Below are positions 24,224-33,747 of a DNA stretch of 37,284 nt, piece by piece. A program made the position numbers and the translations under genes. The stretch covers positions 1 to 37,284 of the forward strand of contig CAIMVD010000221.1 of the NCBI GenBank assembly GCA_903844815.1, given 5' to 3'. Origin of the DNA: an uncultured Bacteroidota bacterium (GTDB taxonomy: Bacteria; Bacteroidota; Bacteroidia; Bacteroidales; VadinHA17). Under the pieces are notes generated by a model, which had not been told where the DNA came from, did no database searches, and was given only the letters and a program-made list of their open reading frames with translations. How positions within the stretch are numbered: the stretch's first letter is position 1; the number at the start of each line of letters is the position of its first letter.

Positions 24224-25753
24224 ATGGAGATTTTTTCCTGTTCGCGTTTTAAATTTAAATTTGCCTCCAAGGCTGTTCTTGCAATATTTTATTTTGTTGT
24301 AAGTCTGATTAGCTTTTTCCCTCTGACTGCCCAGAATAGTACACTGTATCTTATGCCGTCGATTCCCCAGGCTAATCAGTTGAATCCTGCATTAATGCAT
24401 CCGTGCAGGTTTTACCTGTCGCTTCCTGTTATCTCGTCGGTAAGAATGAATATCCGAAACACCGGTTTCGGTTACAAGGATGTTTTTTATACCGACAATA
24501 CTTCTGCATCAACTGATTACTACATTGATCCGGTTAAGCTTGATGAAAAGCTGCGCCGGATTAATTATTCTCTCGTAAATGCCGATGTTGATTTGCTTGG
24601 TTTGGGATTCGCTGTTAGTGACTGGTATTTCACACTTGGTGTTTCAAGTCATACATCTATCCAGGGTTCTTATCCTCATGATATTGTTTTATTGCAGGAT
24701 CAATACTGGAATATAAATTCTGCATCTCCTATGTCGGTGAGGTTGAATAATATTGTGTTAAATACCACATCCTGGAATTCGATCAGTGTCAGTGTATCAC
24801 GGGAAGTGAAAAAAGGCCTCAGGATTGGTGCAAGGGCGAAGTACCTGAACGGGATTGTAAATACTCATAACATCAATTCATCGATTGCACTGAATTCCAC
24901 TCAGTTCCCTTCCGAATTTCGGGCGCAGATAAATTACGGAATAAAGAGTTCACTGCCCATGGAACTCGGTCTGGATCCCTCCGGACATGTAAATAGTATA
25001 AGTTTTAAGCCGGCTGGGCAAAACCTGTTGAGCAATTACATATTTAACGGGAACCGTGGATTTGCCCTCGATGCAGGATTAGTATACGACATTGATGAAG
25101 CAACGCAATTATCCGCCAGCATTATCGATTTTGGCTTCATCCGATGGAAAAAGAATTTAAATGAATTCTCGGTAAATGAGACTTATGTTTTCACCGGTGC
25201 TGATCTGAATCAAATATATAATGATCCCGGTCAGACTGACCTTGCAAATATAATTGTCGATTCTCTTAGTAATTCAGTATACGCACTACCATCCGCAAAA
25301 AGATATTATACTTCATTACCCTTCAGTCTTTATGGTGGCATTACAAGAGAAATAGCTCCGAATATTAAGGCGGGAGCAATGACGTGGATAGAGATAAATA
25401 GCGGACATATCAGGCCATCTGCAACCTTTTCAATTAATTTTACACCTTTCAGGGCTTTTGCTGCATCGTTTAGTTATACGATGATGAATAATAAATTCAA
25501 CCAGATCGGAACAGGCCTTGCTTTCGGCAATCAGGGTGCTCAATTTTATATCATTACCGATAATATTGTAGTCAGGTACACGAAAGATCGTGCGACATCG
25601 TATTTATGGCCAACAAATGCAAGAATGCTAAGCCTTCGTTTTGGCATCAATCTGTTCTTCGGCTGCAATAAAAAAGAAAAGAGCAGCACTGCCGGAAGCG
25701 GCCACAGGTATCCTAAGTCAAAATCAAGGGATAAGTGTGCAGCTTACTGGTAA
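24224..25753 (+). CDS. Outer-membrane beta-barrel protein, DUF5723-like
   Basis: A 509-residue protein with a long N-region and signal peptide (cleavage near PLTAQ, about residue 37). The mature start has SIPQANQLNPALMHPCRFYLSLP, a Bacteroidota pattern seen in PorP-like and DUF5723 barrels, followed by many alternating strands (LGLGFAVSDWYFTLGVS, GLRIGARAKYLNG, PNIKAGAMTWIEI, LSLRFGINLFFG). The last 30 residues after the final strand are a Lys/Arg/Ser-rich tail ending CAAYW, odd for a barrel and perhaps periplasmic. I assign DUF5723 from memory of the family's layout, not from a search. It stands 86 bp after the Ntn-hydrolase lipoprotein gene; a shared function is not evident. Confidence 0.6.
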   Translation: MEIFSCSRFKFKFASKAVLAIFYFVVSLISFFPLTAQNSTLYLMPSIPQANQLNPALMHPCRFYLSLPVISSVRMNIRNTGFGYKDVFYTDNTSASTDYYIDPVKLDEKLRRINYSLVNADVDLLGLGFAVSDWYFTLGVSSHTSIQGSYPHDIVLLQDQYWNINSASPMSVRLNNIVLNTTSWNSISVSVSREVKKGLRIGARAKYLNGIVNTHNINSSIALNSTQFPSEFRAQINYGIKSSLPMELGLDPSGHVNSISFKPAGQNLLSNYIFNGNRGFALDAGLVYDIDEATQLSASIIDFGFIRWKKNLNEFSVNETYVFTGADLNQIYNDPGQTDLANIIVDSLSNSVYALPSAKRYYTSLPFSLYGGITREIAPNIKAGAMTWIEINSGHIRPSATFSINFTPFRAFAASFSYTMMNNKFNQIGTGLAFGNQGAQFYIITDNIVVRYTKDRATSYLWPTNARMLSLRFGINLFFGCNKKEKSSTAGSGHRYPKSKSRDKCAAYW

Positions 25754-25973
25754 GAGGCATGACTCAAGTGTTTCATGAAGGCTCAAAGGATCGCAGAGAC
25801 AATAACATTATTGAGTTCCCGGGTAAAATTGTAGTAATTAATGGCTTTTTCTATGCAGATGGTAATAATTGCTAAATAATGATTTATATCAATTCAGTAA
25901 AGTTCCATATTTTCAGGATTGACTACATTTATTAAAACATCTGTCCTGAGTTATCCAATCTGAAGACATTAAA

Positions 25974-27357
25974 ATGAATAAACAAAAAAATCTTGTTTCC
26001 GCATTAATTTTCAGTTTAGGTCTGGGAATTTCAGCCGTCTTGTTAATCGGGCTTACATCTTTCGGCAAAAGCCCCGAAAAGGGTCCTGTAAAACGCAGGG
26101 TATCTTTTGATAACGGGTGGCGTTTTTTGAAAGACAGTGTAATAAATGCTGAGAACCCTGATTTTAATGATACTAACTGGAGGATTCTCGATGTACCTCA
26201 TGACTGGAGTATTGAAGATCTTCCTGGTCAGAACGGGAAGGATATTATAGGACCATTTACTAAGTCAGCCGTTGATAAAATGAGTTCCGGCTATCTGACC
26301 GGAGGTGTGGGCTGGTACCGGAAAAGTTTTACTTTAAAGGAAGAAGATCACGGCAAGATCATTTACCTGGAGCTTGACGGGGTTTATATGAATTCTGATG
26401 TCTGGCTTAACGGGAAGCATCTTGGATTTCATCCCTACGGATACACTCCCTTTAATTACGACATTACCCCGTTCCTTAACCCTGCCGGGAAGCCTAATAT
26501 TGTTGCAGTACGCGTCAGAAATCAGGGACTGACTTCGCGATGGTATTCCGGTTCGGGCATTACACGTCATGTCTGGCTGACAATGGTGAATCCGGTTCAT
26601 ATTGATGTTTCAGGAGGTCTGTATGTTACAACTCCACTAGTCTCGGAAATTTCAGCAGAAGTGAAGATTGCAGCCATATTATCAGTATGTTGTATGGGGC
26701 AAAAGCAAGGTGGAACTGTTTGTTCATCGCCCCATTCCGGAAGGTAAGAAGGAGTTCATCAGCAACTGGGGTTTTCCCGATGAGCTGAAAAGCTGGAACT
26801 GGGCAGGTCATGAGGGTGAAAAATTCATGGTTCATGTTTACACACGCAGTCAGAGGGTTAGACTTGAGTTGAACGGCAGAATTGTTGGCGAACAAATTGT
26901 GGAACAGGGAAAATCAATAACTGCAACTTTTGAGGTGTCATACGAACCCGGAACCCTCGTTGCATATTGTTATGATGACGGGAAGGAAACTGCATCGCAG
27001 ACCCTTGCAACAACTGGCAGGCCTGCAGCAATCAGGCTTGTTGCCGACAGAATAAACATCAGGGCTGATCGGAATGATCTCTCCTATGTGAGAGCAGAGA
27101 TAACCGATTCAAACGGGAACGTAGTCCCTGATGCGGATAATATAGTTGTAAAATTTGAGGTAACGGGAAAAGGTAAAGTTGCGGGCGTGGGAAGCGGAGA
27201 TCCGGGTGATATGTCAAGTTTCCGGCAGCCATTGAAGAAAACCTACATGGGGATTTGTCTGGCAATAATACAGCCGGAAGCCAGCCCGGGAAAAATAGGT
27301 GTTAAGGCAACTGCTGAAGGCTTATCTCAGGCTTCATTGGTGATAACCACTGAATAA
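25974..27357 (+). pseudogene. GH2 beta-galactosidase pseudogene with the catalytic core deleted
   Basis: The first part (25974 to about 26669) encodes a signal sequence and an intact GH2 sugar-binding domain (SFDNGWRFLKDS, DVPHDWSIED, GGVGWYRKSFTL, YMNSDVWLNGKHLG, GYTPFNYDITPFL, TSRWYSGSGITRHVWL). It reaches the first residues of the Ig-like domain (SEISAEVKI). At about 26667-26672 the sequence jumps, one frame later, to the region after the catalytic barrel: YYQYVVWGKSKVELFVH, NWGFPDELKSW, VRLELNGRIVGE and the invasin/Ig-like C-terminal domains, complete to 27357. The rest of the GH2 Ig-like domain and the whole TIM barrel with both catalytic Glu residues, roughly 400 residues, are missing. 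The upstream frame runs 26 nonsense codons to a stop at 26747. Neither part can be an active glycosidase. Confidence 0.88.
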
Positions 27358-27368
27358 AGTTAACTGAG

Positions 27369-27409
27369 CTGCAGGGAAAAAGGTTATGACATTACCCGAT
27401 CCCCTGCAG
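27369..27409. terminator. Possible bidirectional terminator between convergent genes
   Basis: CTGCAGGG (27369-27376) and CCCTGCAG (27402-27409) are perfect complements across 25 nt, in the 56-bp gap between the GH2 pseudogene and the convergent giant kinase gene. The loop is long and no T-tract follows on either strand, so termination is plausible by position only. Confidence 0.3.
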
Positions 27410-27413
27410 TCTG

Positions 27414-30400
27414 TCAGATGCTTTTCAGGCTTTCGATATGCCGTGGATATTGTTTTAATAAATCCAGGAGGCTGGTGATATTGAAATTATCAGAAGCAGA
27501 CACAATTTTTTCTCCATACTCAATTATAAGGCTGCAGGAATGGTCATTGCCAAGTTTTATCAGGCTGTTTCCAAATTTCTTTATTTCTCCGAGAGGCTGT
27601 CTCAACTCAAAAGATTTTCTTTTCTCAAGAAAACTTCCTTCCAGTTTCTGAATAAGACCTGCAAGATCGGTTATCCCAGTGTTTGAATGTTGTTTTCTGA
27701 ATTGTGCTTCCTTAGTTTCAGTTTCCTGAATATTATATGGAAGACACTTGATCAGTTCGGCATAGAGTTCCTGGATACTAACCGGCTTGATCAGCAAACC
27801 TGTAAAGCCTGATTTATAGATTCTTTCTCTCTGCTCCTTCATTACCGATGCAGAGTAAGCGATGACAGGAATCTGTTTTAATTTTTCATTCTCCCGAATC
27901 TTTTCCAGCAATACAAATCCGTCCATTACAGGCATTCTGATATCGGTTATAACAAGATCAGGGATCATTTTATTCATTATTTCAAGAGCGGCGATGCCGT
28001 TTTCAGCTTCAATTACTGTTAGCCGGGTTTCCCTCAGGGCGTCTACTATTAATTTCCGGTTTTCTTCAACATCATCCACAGTCAGAATCAGACCTGTATC
28101 GAAAATAATGTTCCCGGGATTTATATAAGCCTTCTCCTTTTCATTAATATAGTTTCCACGGAAGGTAACTTCATTGAAAATCACCCTGAAAGTGCTTCCT
28201 TGTCCTGGTTCGGAATCCAATTCAACCTTTCCTTTCATAAGATCAAGCAGCCTTCTTGAGATAGCAAGGCCAAGACCTGTTCCTCCCTTACTCGACTTTG
28301 ACCTGACCTGCATAAACGATTTGAAAATATCCTCCTGGAACTCCTTAGGTATGCCTATTCCGGTATCAGTTACCTCGATTACAAGTTCGATCCGTTCTTC
28401 CTTTTTACCTTCAGGAGTTGTTACCAGGTTGTGGTTTCTTGAGAAAACTTTCAGAGTTATTGATCCGCTTTCAGTAAATTTTACAGCATTGCCAACCAGG
28501 TTGAGTATTACCTGCCGAAGTCTTATTGCATCAGCATAAATATACTCAGGCGTTCCGGACAATATTTCTGTATTGAAATCCAGCCCCTTTCCCATGGTCT
28601 TAAAAGCAAATATCCTTCCGAACTCTGAAAAGAATGTACTTGTTTCGATAAAGTCAAATTCAAGGTCCAGTTTGCCGGCTTCAATTTTAGAAATATCAAG
28701 AATATCATTGATAAGTGTCAGGAGAGTCCTTCCGCTTGATTTTATTGATTTCAGGTAGTCTTTCTGCAGATCCTCCTTTACCATTGATCCAAGCAGTTCC
28801 GAGTATCCCAGAATGGCATTCATCGGTGTCCGGATCTCATGGCTCATATTAGCCAGAAAGTCGCTTTTTATCCTGTTGGCGTTTTCGGCCTCCGTCCTTG
28901 CATTCCTGATTTCCTCTTCAGCTTTTTTCCGTTCGGTAATGTCCTGATGTGTTCCTGACATCAGTAGGGCGTTCCCGTCATTATCCCAACCATGAACTTT
29001 CCCTTTGTCCAAAACCCAAATCCAATCTCCATTCTTATGCTTCATCCTCGATTCAAAGGAATAATGCGGAAGTTCTCCATTAAAATGCCTTTCGAGCAAT
29101 TGCCCCGATAATATTAAATCTTCGGGATGTGCAAACTTCAACCAGGTTTCGATGCTAACAGGTGACAATTCGTCCAGTGTATAACCAATTAATTCAGCCC
29201 ACTCCTCATTGAATATTGCTACCCCAGTTTGAATATTCCACTCCCAGGTACCCATGTGGGTTCCCTTTATGATATCTGAAAGCCTTCTCTTTTCAGAAGC
29301 CAGCTCCTGGTAGAGTTGCCTGCGTTCGGTTATATCAATTTTTATTGCAATGAAACTGGAAATATTGCCCCGGGAATCCGTTACAGGGGTGATGGTTTCT
29401 TCTTCAACATAAAGGCTTCCGTCTTTTCTCCTGTTTATAAGCTCTCCGCTCCAAACTCTTTTACTTATCAGGGTTTCCCAGAAATCCTTATAGAATCCCT
29501 TATCCTGTTTGCCTGAGCTTAACAGGTCTCCCGGCCTTTTTCCAATGGCTTCGTCGACAGAATACCCTGTAAGTTTCGAAAAACTGCTGTTTGCCCACTG
29601 TATTTTACCGCTGACATCGGTTATGATAATGGCAAGAGAAAATGATTCGAAGGCTGCGCTTTGCATTGTAAGGGCTGTCTCCATTTCTCTGCGCTCGGTG
29701 ACGTCGTGAATAATCGAAAACAGAACTTTAGTACCCTTCATTTCTATTGGCGTTGAGTGAACCTCAACAGTTCTGACCTCACCTGAAGCAAGTTTGTGAG
29801 AGAAAACAAAATAGTTTTGGTGCTGCCGGAGTGCTTGCTCCATTTCCTGTTCTATCTGATCGGCTGATAAAGAATTGATATCAGAAATTAAGAGCCGGGG
29901 ACTTGTTTTAAAATTATAACCATAGAACTTTTCTGCAGCCTTATTGGCCTCTATTATTTCACCGGTATCAGGATTCACCAGTATCATTACCGCCGAATGG
30001 TTCAAAAACATGTTATAGAAACGCTCTTCGCTTTCACGCAGGGCTTCTGTGGCTTTCTTCTCAGCTGAAATATCGCTTGCTATGCCTATGTACCCGATTA
30101 GACTGCCGTTTTCATCTTTTACGGAGGACAGGCTGAGTTTTACGGGAATTTTCTCTCCAGCCTTGCTTATATATGTCCATTCCCCGGTTTTATTTGTTAA
30201 TCCTTTCACAATAGTCTTGAACAAATGAAAATCAGGAGTAACAATCTCTTTCGTTTCCAGCGTTAGTTCACTGGCGTGCATTTCAAGTTCCGCGGGGTCG
30301 TGAAAAAGGACCGGAGTTTTCCGGCCGACTACTTCTTCAGCTTTGTAGCCGAGCATTTCTTCGGCGGCGGTATTGAATACCTCTATCAATCCTTCGGGGG

Positions 30401-33122
30401 AGGTGGTTATTATTGCCATACCTGCATGGCGCAGAATGGCCAGCTGAAGATTTGAAATTTCAAGTATCTCCCTGGTGCGATCTTCTACTCTTTTTTCGAG
30501 ATGCAGGTTGGCCTGGTTTAATTGTTCAAGTGTTTCTTTCAGCTTATTTTCCGAATTTTTACGCTCGGTAATATCACGGAGGATTCCCGTTATCTTCGTA
30601 GGGTTACCGTTGACATCATACGAAAGTGACGAAGAAACCGCTACAGAAATAATTGAACCATCCCTGTTTCGAAGAACCAATTCATGATCGGATACTCTTT
30701 TTTGCTCATATAATTTTGAAAAGAAGCTTTCCTTTTCGCCAGAATTTGCATAAATCTCGTCAAAGGGATTTCCAATCATTTCAATCCGGTTGTATTGTCC
30801 TTTGGAAAGTATTTCGATAGAAGGACTGACTTCAAGGAGAATTCCTTCCAGGGAGGCCTCATAGTAAACATCCTGAATACTTTCGAAGATGTTGCGGTAT
30901 TTTTCTTCGCTTTTATGTATTGCTAACTCAGTCTGCTTGCGTTCTGAAATGTCGAAGCAATGCCCTATATAACCTGCAAATTCACCTGAGCTGTTGAAAT
31001 TTGGAGTGCCAAGATCCACTAGCCACCTATATTCACCGCTTGAATGAAGCAAACGGTACTCCATTTCGAAGGGCACCTGTTTATCGAATGCTGATATATA
31101 GGTTTGAAGACACATGTCAAAATCATCGGGATGAACTCCTTCTGCCCACCCGTTGCCCATCTCCTGTTCAAGGGTACGGCCTGTAAATTTCAACCAGGTT
31201 TCATTAAAATAATTACAAAGTTTATCAGTCCCCGATGTCCAGATTAGGGCCAGACCCGCGTTTGCTAAATTACGGTACTGAACTTCGCTCTCCTTAAGTT
31301 TATTCTCATCCAGTTTCCTATCTGTAATATCGGTATGGGTGCCCACCATTCGGGCAGGTTTGCCATCATCGGTCCATTCAAGTACCTTGCCCCGGTCAAG
31401 AATCCATTTCCAGGATCCGTCCTTACATAATAGGCGGTGCTCGGTTTTATAATCTGTACTTTTGTGTTCAAAATGATTCTGCAATTGTAGCATCACCATT
31501 TCCGCGTCATCCGGGTGCAAGCTGTTCTTCCAGAAGCTCAATTTTCCCTCTATCTCTTCAGAATGGAAGCCCAGCATCTCTTTCAACCTGTTTGAGAAGT
31601 ATACTTCATCAGTTATTAAATTCCAGTCCCAGATACCATCATTGCTTCCTTCAATTGCAAACTGCCACCGGTCTTCAATTCTCTTAAGTTCTTTCTCTAT
31701 TTTACGTTTTTCAAGTATTTTGTGTAATTCGTTTGCTACAGCTTGTATCTGAATTACATCAAGATCAGTGTAATCAGATAGTTTATTGCCAACACCAAAA
31801 ATCAGTTTTACTCTTTCATCATGAATAACAGGAATGCTCATGATTCTCTTAACAGCAGTATGTCCTTCCGGAAGACCTTTTTTATTTGGCGAGGTCAGAT
31901 AATCATTTAATACAACCGGATTTTTCTGTCTCACACAATCAGCCCAGTTTCCTGCATTTTCAAGAGGATAATGATTGTCAAAAACCGATGTGCAGTTTTT
32001 CTTAGCTTCAGTGTTCCATGTAGTAAGAATGATTTCCTTCTGGTCGTCACTAACCTGATGAAAGAATCCTATTTTACTCTCAGTAATATTAACTGCAATA
32101 TCAAGGGCTTTATCATAGAGCTGCTTATCGGTAAGAGAGGGTGCCGTTGCAAATAATTCCAGGAGCAGGGAATTTCGTTGAGCTTCCTTAAGAAAAGCTA
32201 TTTCCACATTCTTGCTTGTGGAAATATCCCTTGCCTGGCCTTCAATGGCGTAAGGTTCATTGTTGCCGTCAAAAAGGAGAGTATTTCTTTGCTCCGTCCA
32301 GATAATTGTTCCATCCTTTTTTATCCACCTGAGTATAAGCGGTTCTCCATTACTGTACCGGGTAGAATCTTCCAGCAGCTTCCTGTCATCGGGGTGGACT
32401 AATTTGAATCCAAGATCAGGATCATTATAATGGTCTTCGGGCGTATAACCTGTAATGGCAGTCGCAGCAGGGCTTACATAATCGAATCTGACCTTCGGCT
32501 TCAGAAGCAGCCGGTAGATGATTGAGGGCGAATTTTCGGCAAGTTGTCTGAATTTCTTTTCACTTTCAGTCAGTTGCTTTTCTGAATTAACAATTTCTGA
32601 TAAATCCACCATAATCAACCGGCACCGTTTTTCATCGTTTTCACATTTTCCTGTGAGACTGATGGGAGTAGGACTCTCTCCTGCCAGGGTTAACAGGCAG
32701 GTTTCTTTTGATTTATGCTTAAATATCCTTTGGAGAAATTGTTTATAGTGGGGTCTTGTTTCGAAAGTAATAAAACTTTCAAAATCAACATTAAGCAAAG
32801 CCGACCGCTCCCTGCCCAGCATCATTGCTCCGGCAAGGTTAAGTTCAATAATTCTGCCAGCGTGGGAGAGTGTCAGATAACCCGTTGGCGCAAAATCGAA
32901 CAAGTCATTATATTTTTGAAGCGAAGTTTCTGTTTCCTCTTTTGCCTCCAGCAGCTCCTGATTCTGTAACTCAAGTTCAATCTGACGAACCTCCAGCTCG
33001 TGCAGGAGCTTCAGGATATCATGTTCTTCATTGACACGTTGCTCCTTATTCTTAATGTTATCCAGAATTTCTTCGGCCTTTTTGCGAAGTTTATTTGCTT
33101 CTGATTCGTCATTTCTTTTCAT
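27414..33122 (-). CDS. Giant multi-PAS hybrid histidine kinase
   Basis: A 1902-residue cytoplasmic sensor kinase with no membrane segment or signal peptide. Order: coiled coil (10-68), PAS (about 72-180), PAS (187-302), GAF (318-470), then seven more PAS domains (about 485-605, 610-735, 740-860, 890-1020, 1030-1145, 1150-1270, 1280-1400), HisKA with H1428 in MSHEIRTPMN, HATPase (NLVGNAVKFT, VTDTGIGIPKE, GGTGLGLAIS), receiver with D1727 (LVITDIRMPVMDG) and a helical tail of about 90 residues. Several PAS domains end in the DITERK-type junction that links them in tandem. The tail aligns in pattern with that of the kinase at 1908-4697 and likewise lacks an Hpt HxxKG motif. No response regulator or target gene is adjacent, so it is an orphan kinase. 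Some PAS domains may bind haem or flavin; sequence does not decide. Confidence 0.92.
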   Translation of the reverse strand: MKRNDESEANKLRKKAEEILDNIKNKEQRVNEEHDILKLLHELEVRQIELELQNQELLEAKEETETSLQKYNDLFDFAPTGYLTLSHAGRIIELNLAGAMMLGRERSALLNVDFESFITFETRPHYKQFLQRIFKHKSKETCLLTLAGESPTPISLTGKCENDEKRCRLIMVDLSEIVNSEKQLTESEKKFRQLAENSPSIIYRLLLKPKVRFDYVSPAATAITGYTPEDHYNDPDLGFKLVHPDDRKLLEDSTRYSNGEPLILRWIKKDGTIIWTEQRNTLLFDGNNEPYAIEGQARDISTSKNVEIAFLKEAQRNSLLLELFATAPSLTDKQLYDKALDIAVNITESKIGFFHQVSDDQKEIILTTWNTEAKKNCTSVFDNHYPLENAGNWADCVRQKNPVVLNDYLTSPNKKGLPEGHTAVKRIMSIPVIHDERVKLIFGVGNKLSDYTDLDVIQIQAVANELHKILEKRKIEKELKRIEDRWQFAIEGSNDGIWDWNLITDEVYFSNRLKEMLGFHSEEIEGKLSFWKNSLHPDDAEMVMLQLQNHFEHKSTDYKTEHRLLCKDGSWKWILDRGKVLEWTDDGKPARMVGTHTDITDRKLDENKLKESEVQYRNLANAGLALIWTSGTDKLCNYFNETWLKFTGRTLEQEMGNGWAEGVHPDDFDMCLQTYISAFDKQVPFEMEYRLLHSSGEYRWLVDLGTPNFNSSGEFAGYIGHCFDISERKQTELAIHKSEEKYRNIFESIQDVYYEASLEGILLEVSPSIEILSKGQYNRIEMIGNPFDEIYANSGEKESFFSKLYEQKRVSDHELVLRNRDGSIISVAVSSSLSYDVNGNPTKITGILRDITERKNSENKLKETLEQLNQANLHLEKRVEDRTREILEISNLQLAILRHAGMAIITTSPEGLIEVFNTAAEEMLGYKAEEVVGRKTPVLFHDPAELEMHASELTLETKEIVTPDFHLFKTIVKGLTNKTGEWTYISKAGEKIPVKLSLSSVKDENGSLIGYIGIASDISAEKKATEALRESEERFYNMFLNHSAVMILVNPDTGEIIEANKAAEKFYGYNFKTSPRLLISDINSLSADQIEQEMEQALRQHQNYFVFSHKLASGEVRTVEVHSTPIEMKGTKVLFSIIHDVTERREMETALTMQSAAFESFSLAIIITDVSGKIQWANSSFSKLTGYSVDEAIGKRPGDLLSSGKQDKGFYKDFWETLISKRVWSGELINRRKDGSLYVEEETITPVTDSRGNISSFIAIKIDITERRQLYQELASEKRRLSDIIKGTHMGTWEWNIQTGVAIFNEEWAELIGYTLDELSPVSIETWLKFAHPEDLILSGQLLERHFNGELPHYSFESRMKHKNGDWIWVLDKGKVHGWDNDGNALLMSGTHQDITERKKAEEEIRNARTEAENANRIKSDFLANMSHEIRTPMNAILGYSELLGSMVKEDLQKDYLKSIKSSGRTLLTLINDILDISKIEAGKLDLEFDFIETSTFFSEFGRIFAFKTMGKGLDFNTEILSGTPEYIYADAIRLRQVILNLVGNAVKFTESGSITLKVFSRNHNLVTTPEGKKEERIELVIEVTDTGIGIPKEFQEDIFKSFMQVRSKSSKGGTGLGLAISRRLLDLMKGKVELDSEPGQGSTFRVIFNEVTFRGNYINEKEKAYINPGNIIFDTGLILTVDDVEENRKLIVDALRETRLTVIEAENGIAALEIMNKMIPDLVITDIRMPVMDGFVLLEKIRENEKLKQIPVIAYSASVMKEQRERIYKSGFTGLLIKPVSIQELYAELIKCLPYNIQETETKEAQFRKQHSNTGITDLAGLIQKLEGSFLEKRKSFELRQPLGEIKKFGNSLIKLGNDHSCSLIIEYGEKIVSASDNFNITSLLDLLKQYPRHIESLKSI

Positions 33123-33459
33123 GATACCTGTCTTTTATCCCCAATATCATCAGAGTCAGCAATTTTATGATATTTTGTCTTTTTTATTTATACATAGGGT
33201 AGCTTCAATCCTTTTTGCGCATTAAATGTAATAATAGGTTCAGATGCCCCATTTAATATTAATTTACTTAAAAACATGCAATATAAGTAATAAAAACCTG
33301 AAAAATATTGAAGAATAGTCTTAAGAATTTTTCAGGGGTGGTATTCAGGGATTAAATTGTTTTACAAGCAATAAGATTCGATATTCTGCATATTTTATTT
33401 TTCAGTCCCGGCGTTTTAAATCAGGATTAAAATTATAAGTAAAATCTCTTTTAAGAATC

Positions 33460-33528
33460 ATGAAAAGAATACTTATCACAGGATTAGATAAGGCAACCAC
33501 ATTATTAGGGAGAACTATAAGGCAATGA
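33460..33528 (+). other. Short open frame, possible gene remnant or peptide
   Basis: ATG to TGA encodes 22 residues beginning MKRILITG, the way many NAD(P)-binding Rossmann proteins begin, but the glycine motif does not follow (LDKATTLLGRTIRQ). The stop lies within the first bases of the hairpin element at 33525. It may be the stump of a gene cut by that element, a leader peptide, or chance. Confidence 0.2.
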
Positions 33529-33561
33529 CTCTCCCCTCCTTCAAAAGGAGGGGAGAGTTAT
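33525..33561. repeat. Strong perfect hairpin, 14-bp core stem with 3-nt loop
   Basis: ACTCTCCCCTCCTT (33528-33541) pairs perfectly with AAGGAGGGGAGAGT (33545-33558) around CAA, extended by three more pairs (one G-U). No T-run follows, and no gene ends nearby, so it is unlikely to be a terminator. It resembles the CCCCTCC/GGAGGGG intergenic palindromes seen repeatedly in Bacteroidota genomes. Confidence 0.8.
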
Positions 33562-33718
33562 GACTAGCCGTCACTGCTGGTGAGCTCTGCGCAGCCAAAA
33601 TCAATTTACTCCCCTGGGAGTTGCCGTAAATTTATTTATTTTCCAGCATAAAAAGATTTTTTGTGCATGATTCCCGATAGACATTTAAAATAATTTGCAT
33701 TTAAATAAATTTTATACT

Positions 33719-33743
33719 TACTTTGCATTTCAAAGTACTTTTA
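33719..33743 (+). promoter_or_regulatory. Operator-like inverted repeat, site 1 (before the membrane-protein/regulator operon)
   Basis: TACTTTG-N5-CAAAGTA is a perfect 7-bp inverted repeat (33719-33737) followed by CTTTTA; it also contains the 10-bp palindrome AAAGTACTTT. The ATG lies 5 bp beyond the site. The left arm TACTTTG resembles a -7 box with one spacer base less, and a TTG lies 20-21 bp upstream (33695-33697), so the site may overlap the promoter itself. The likely ligand is the winged-helix protein encoded in this operon. Confidence 0.6.
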
Positions 33744-33747
33744 TAAT

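Larger units (their letters stand above)
33123..33747. other. 625-bp intergenic region between divergent genes
   Basis: AT-rich, with no gene-sized frame. It holds a 23-codon open frame (33460-33528) that starts MKRILITG, a strong hairpin (33525-33561), a smaller inverted repeat ACTCCC-CT-GGGAGT (33608-33621) and the operator-like site just before the gene at 33748. The leader of the giant kinase lies at the left end; no exact TAnnTTTG box was found there. Confidence 0.7.

Noticed and set aside
26668-27357. Stand-alone gene starting at TTG 26668
   Set aside because: Its protein is the C-terminal half of a GH2 enzyme, begins mid-domain without a signal peptide, and matches the preceding fragment in family, so it is part of one broken gene.
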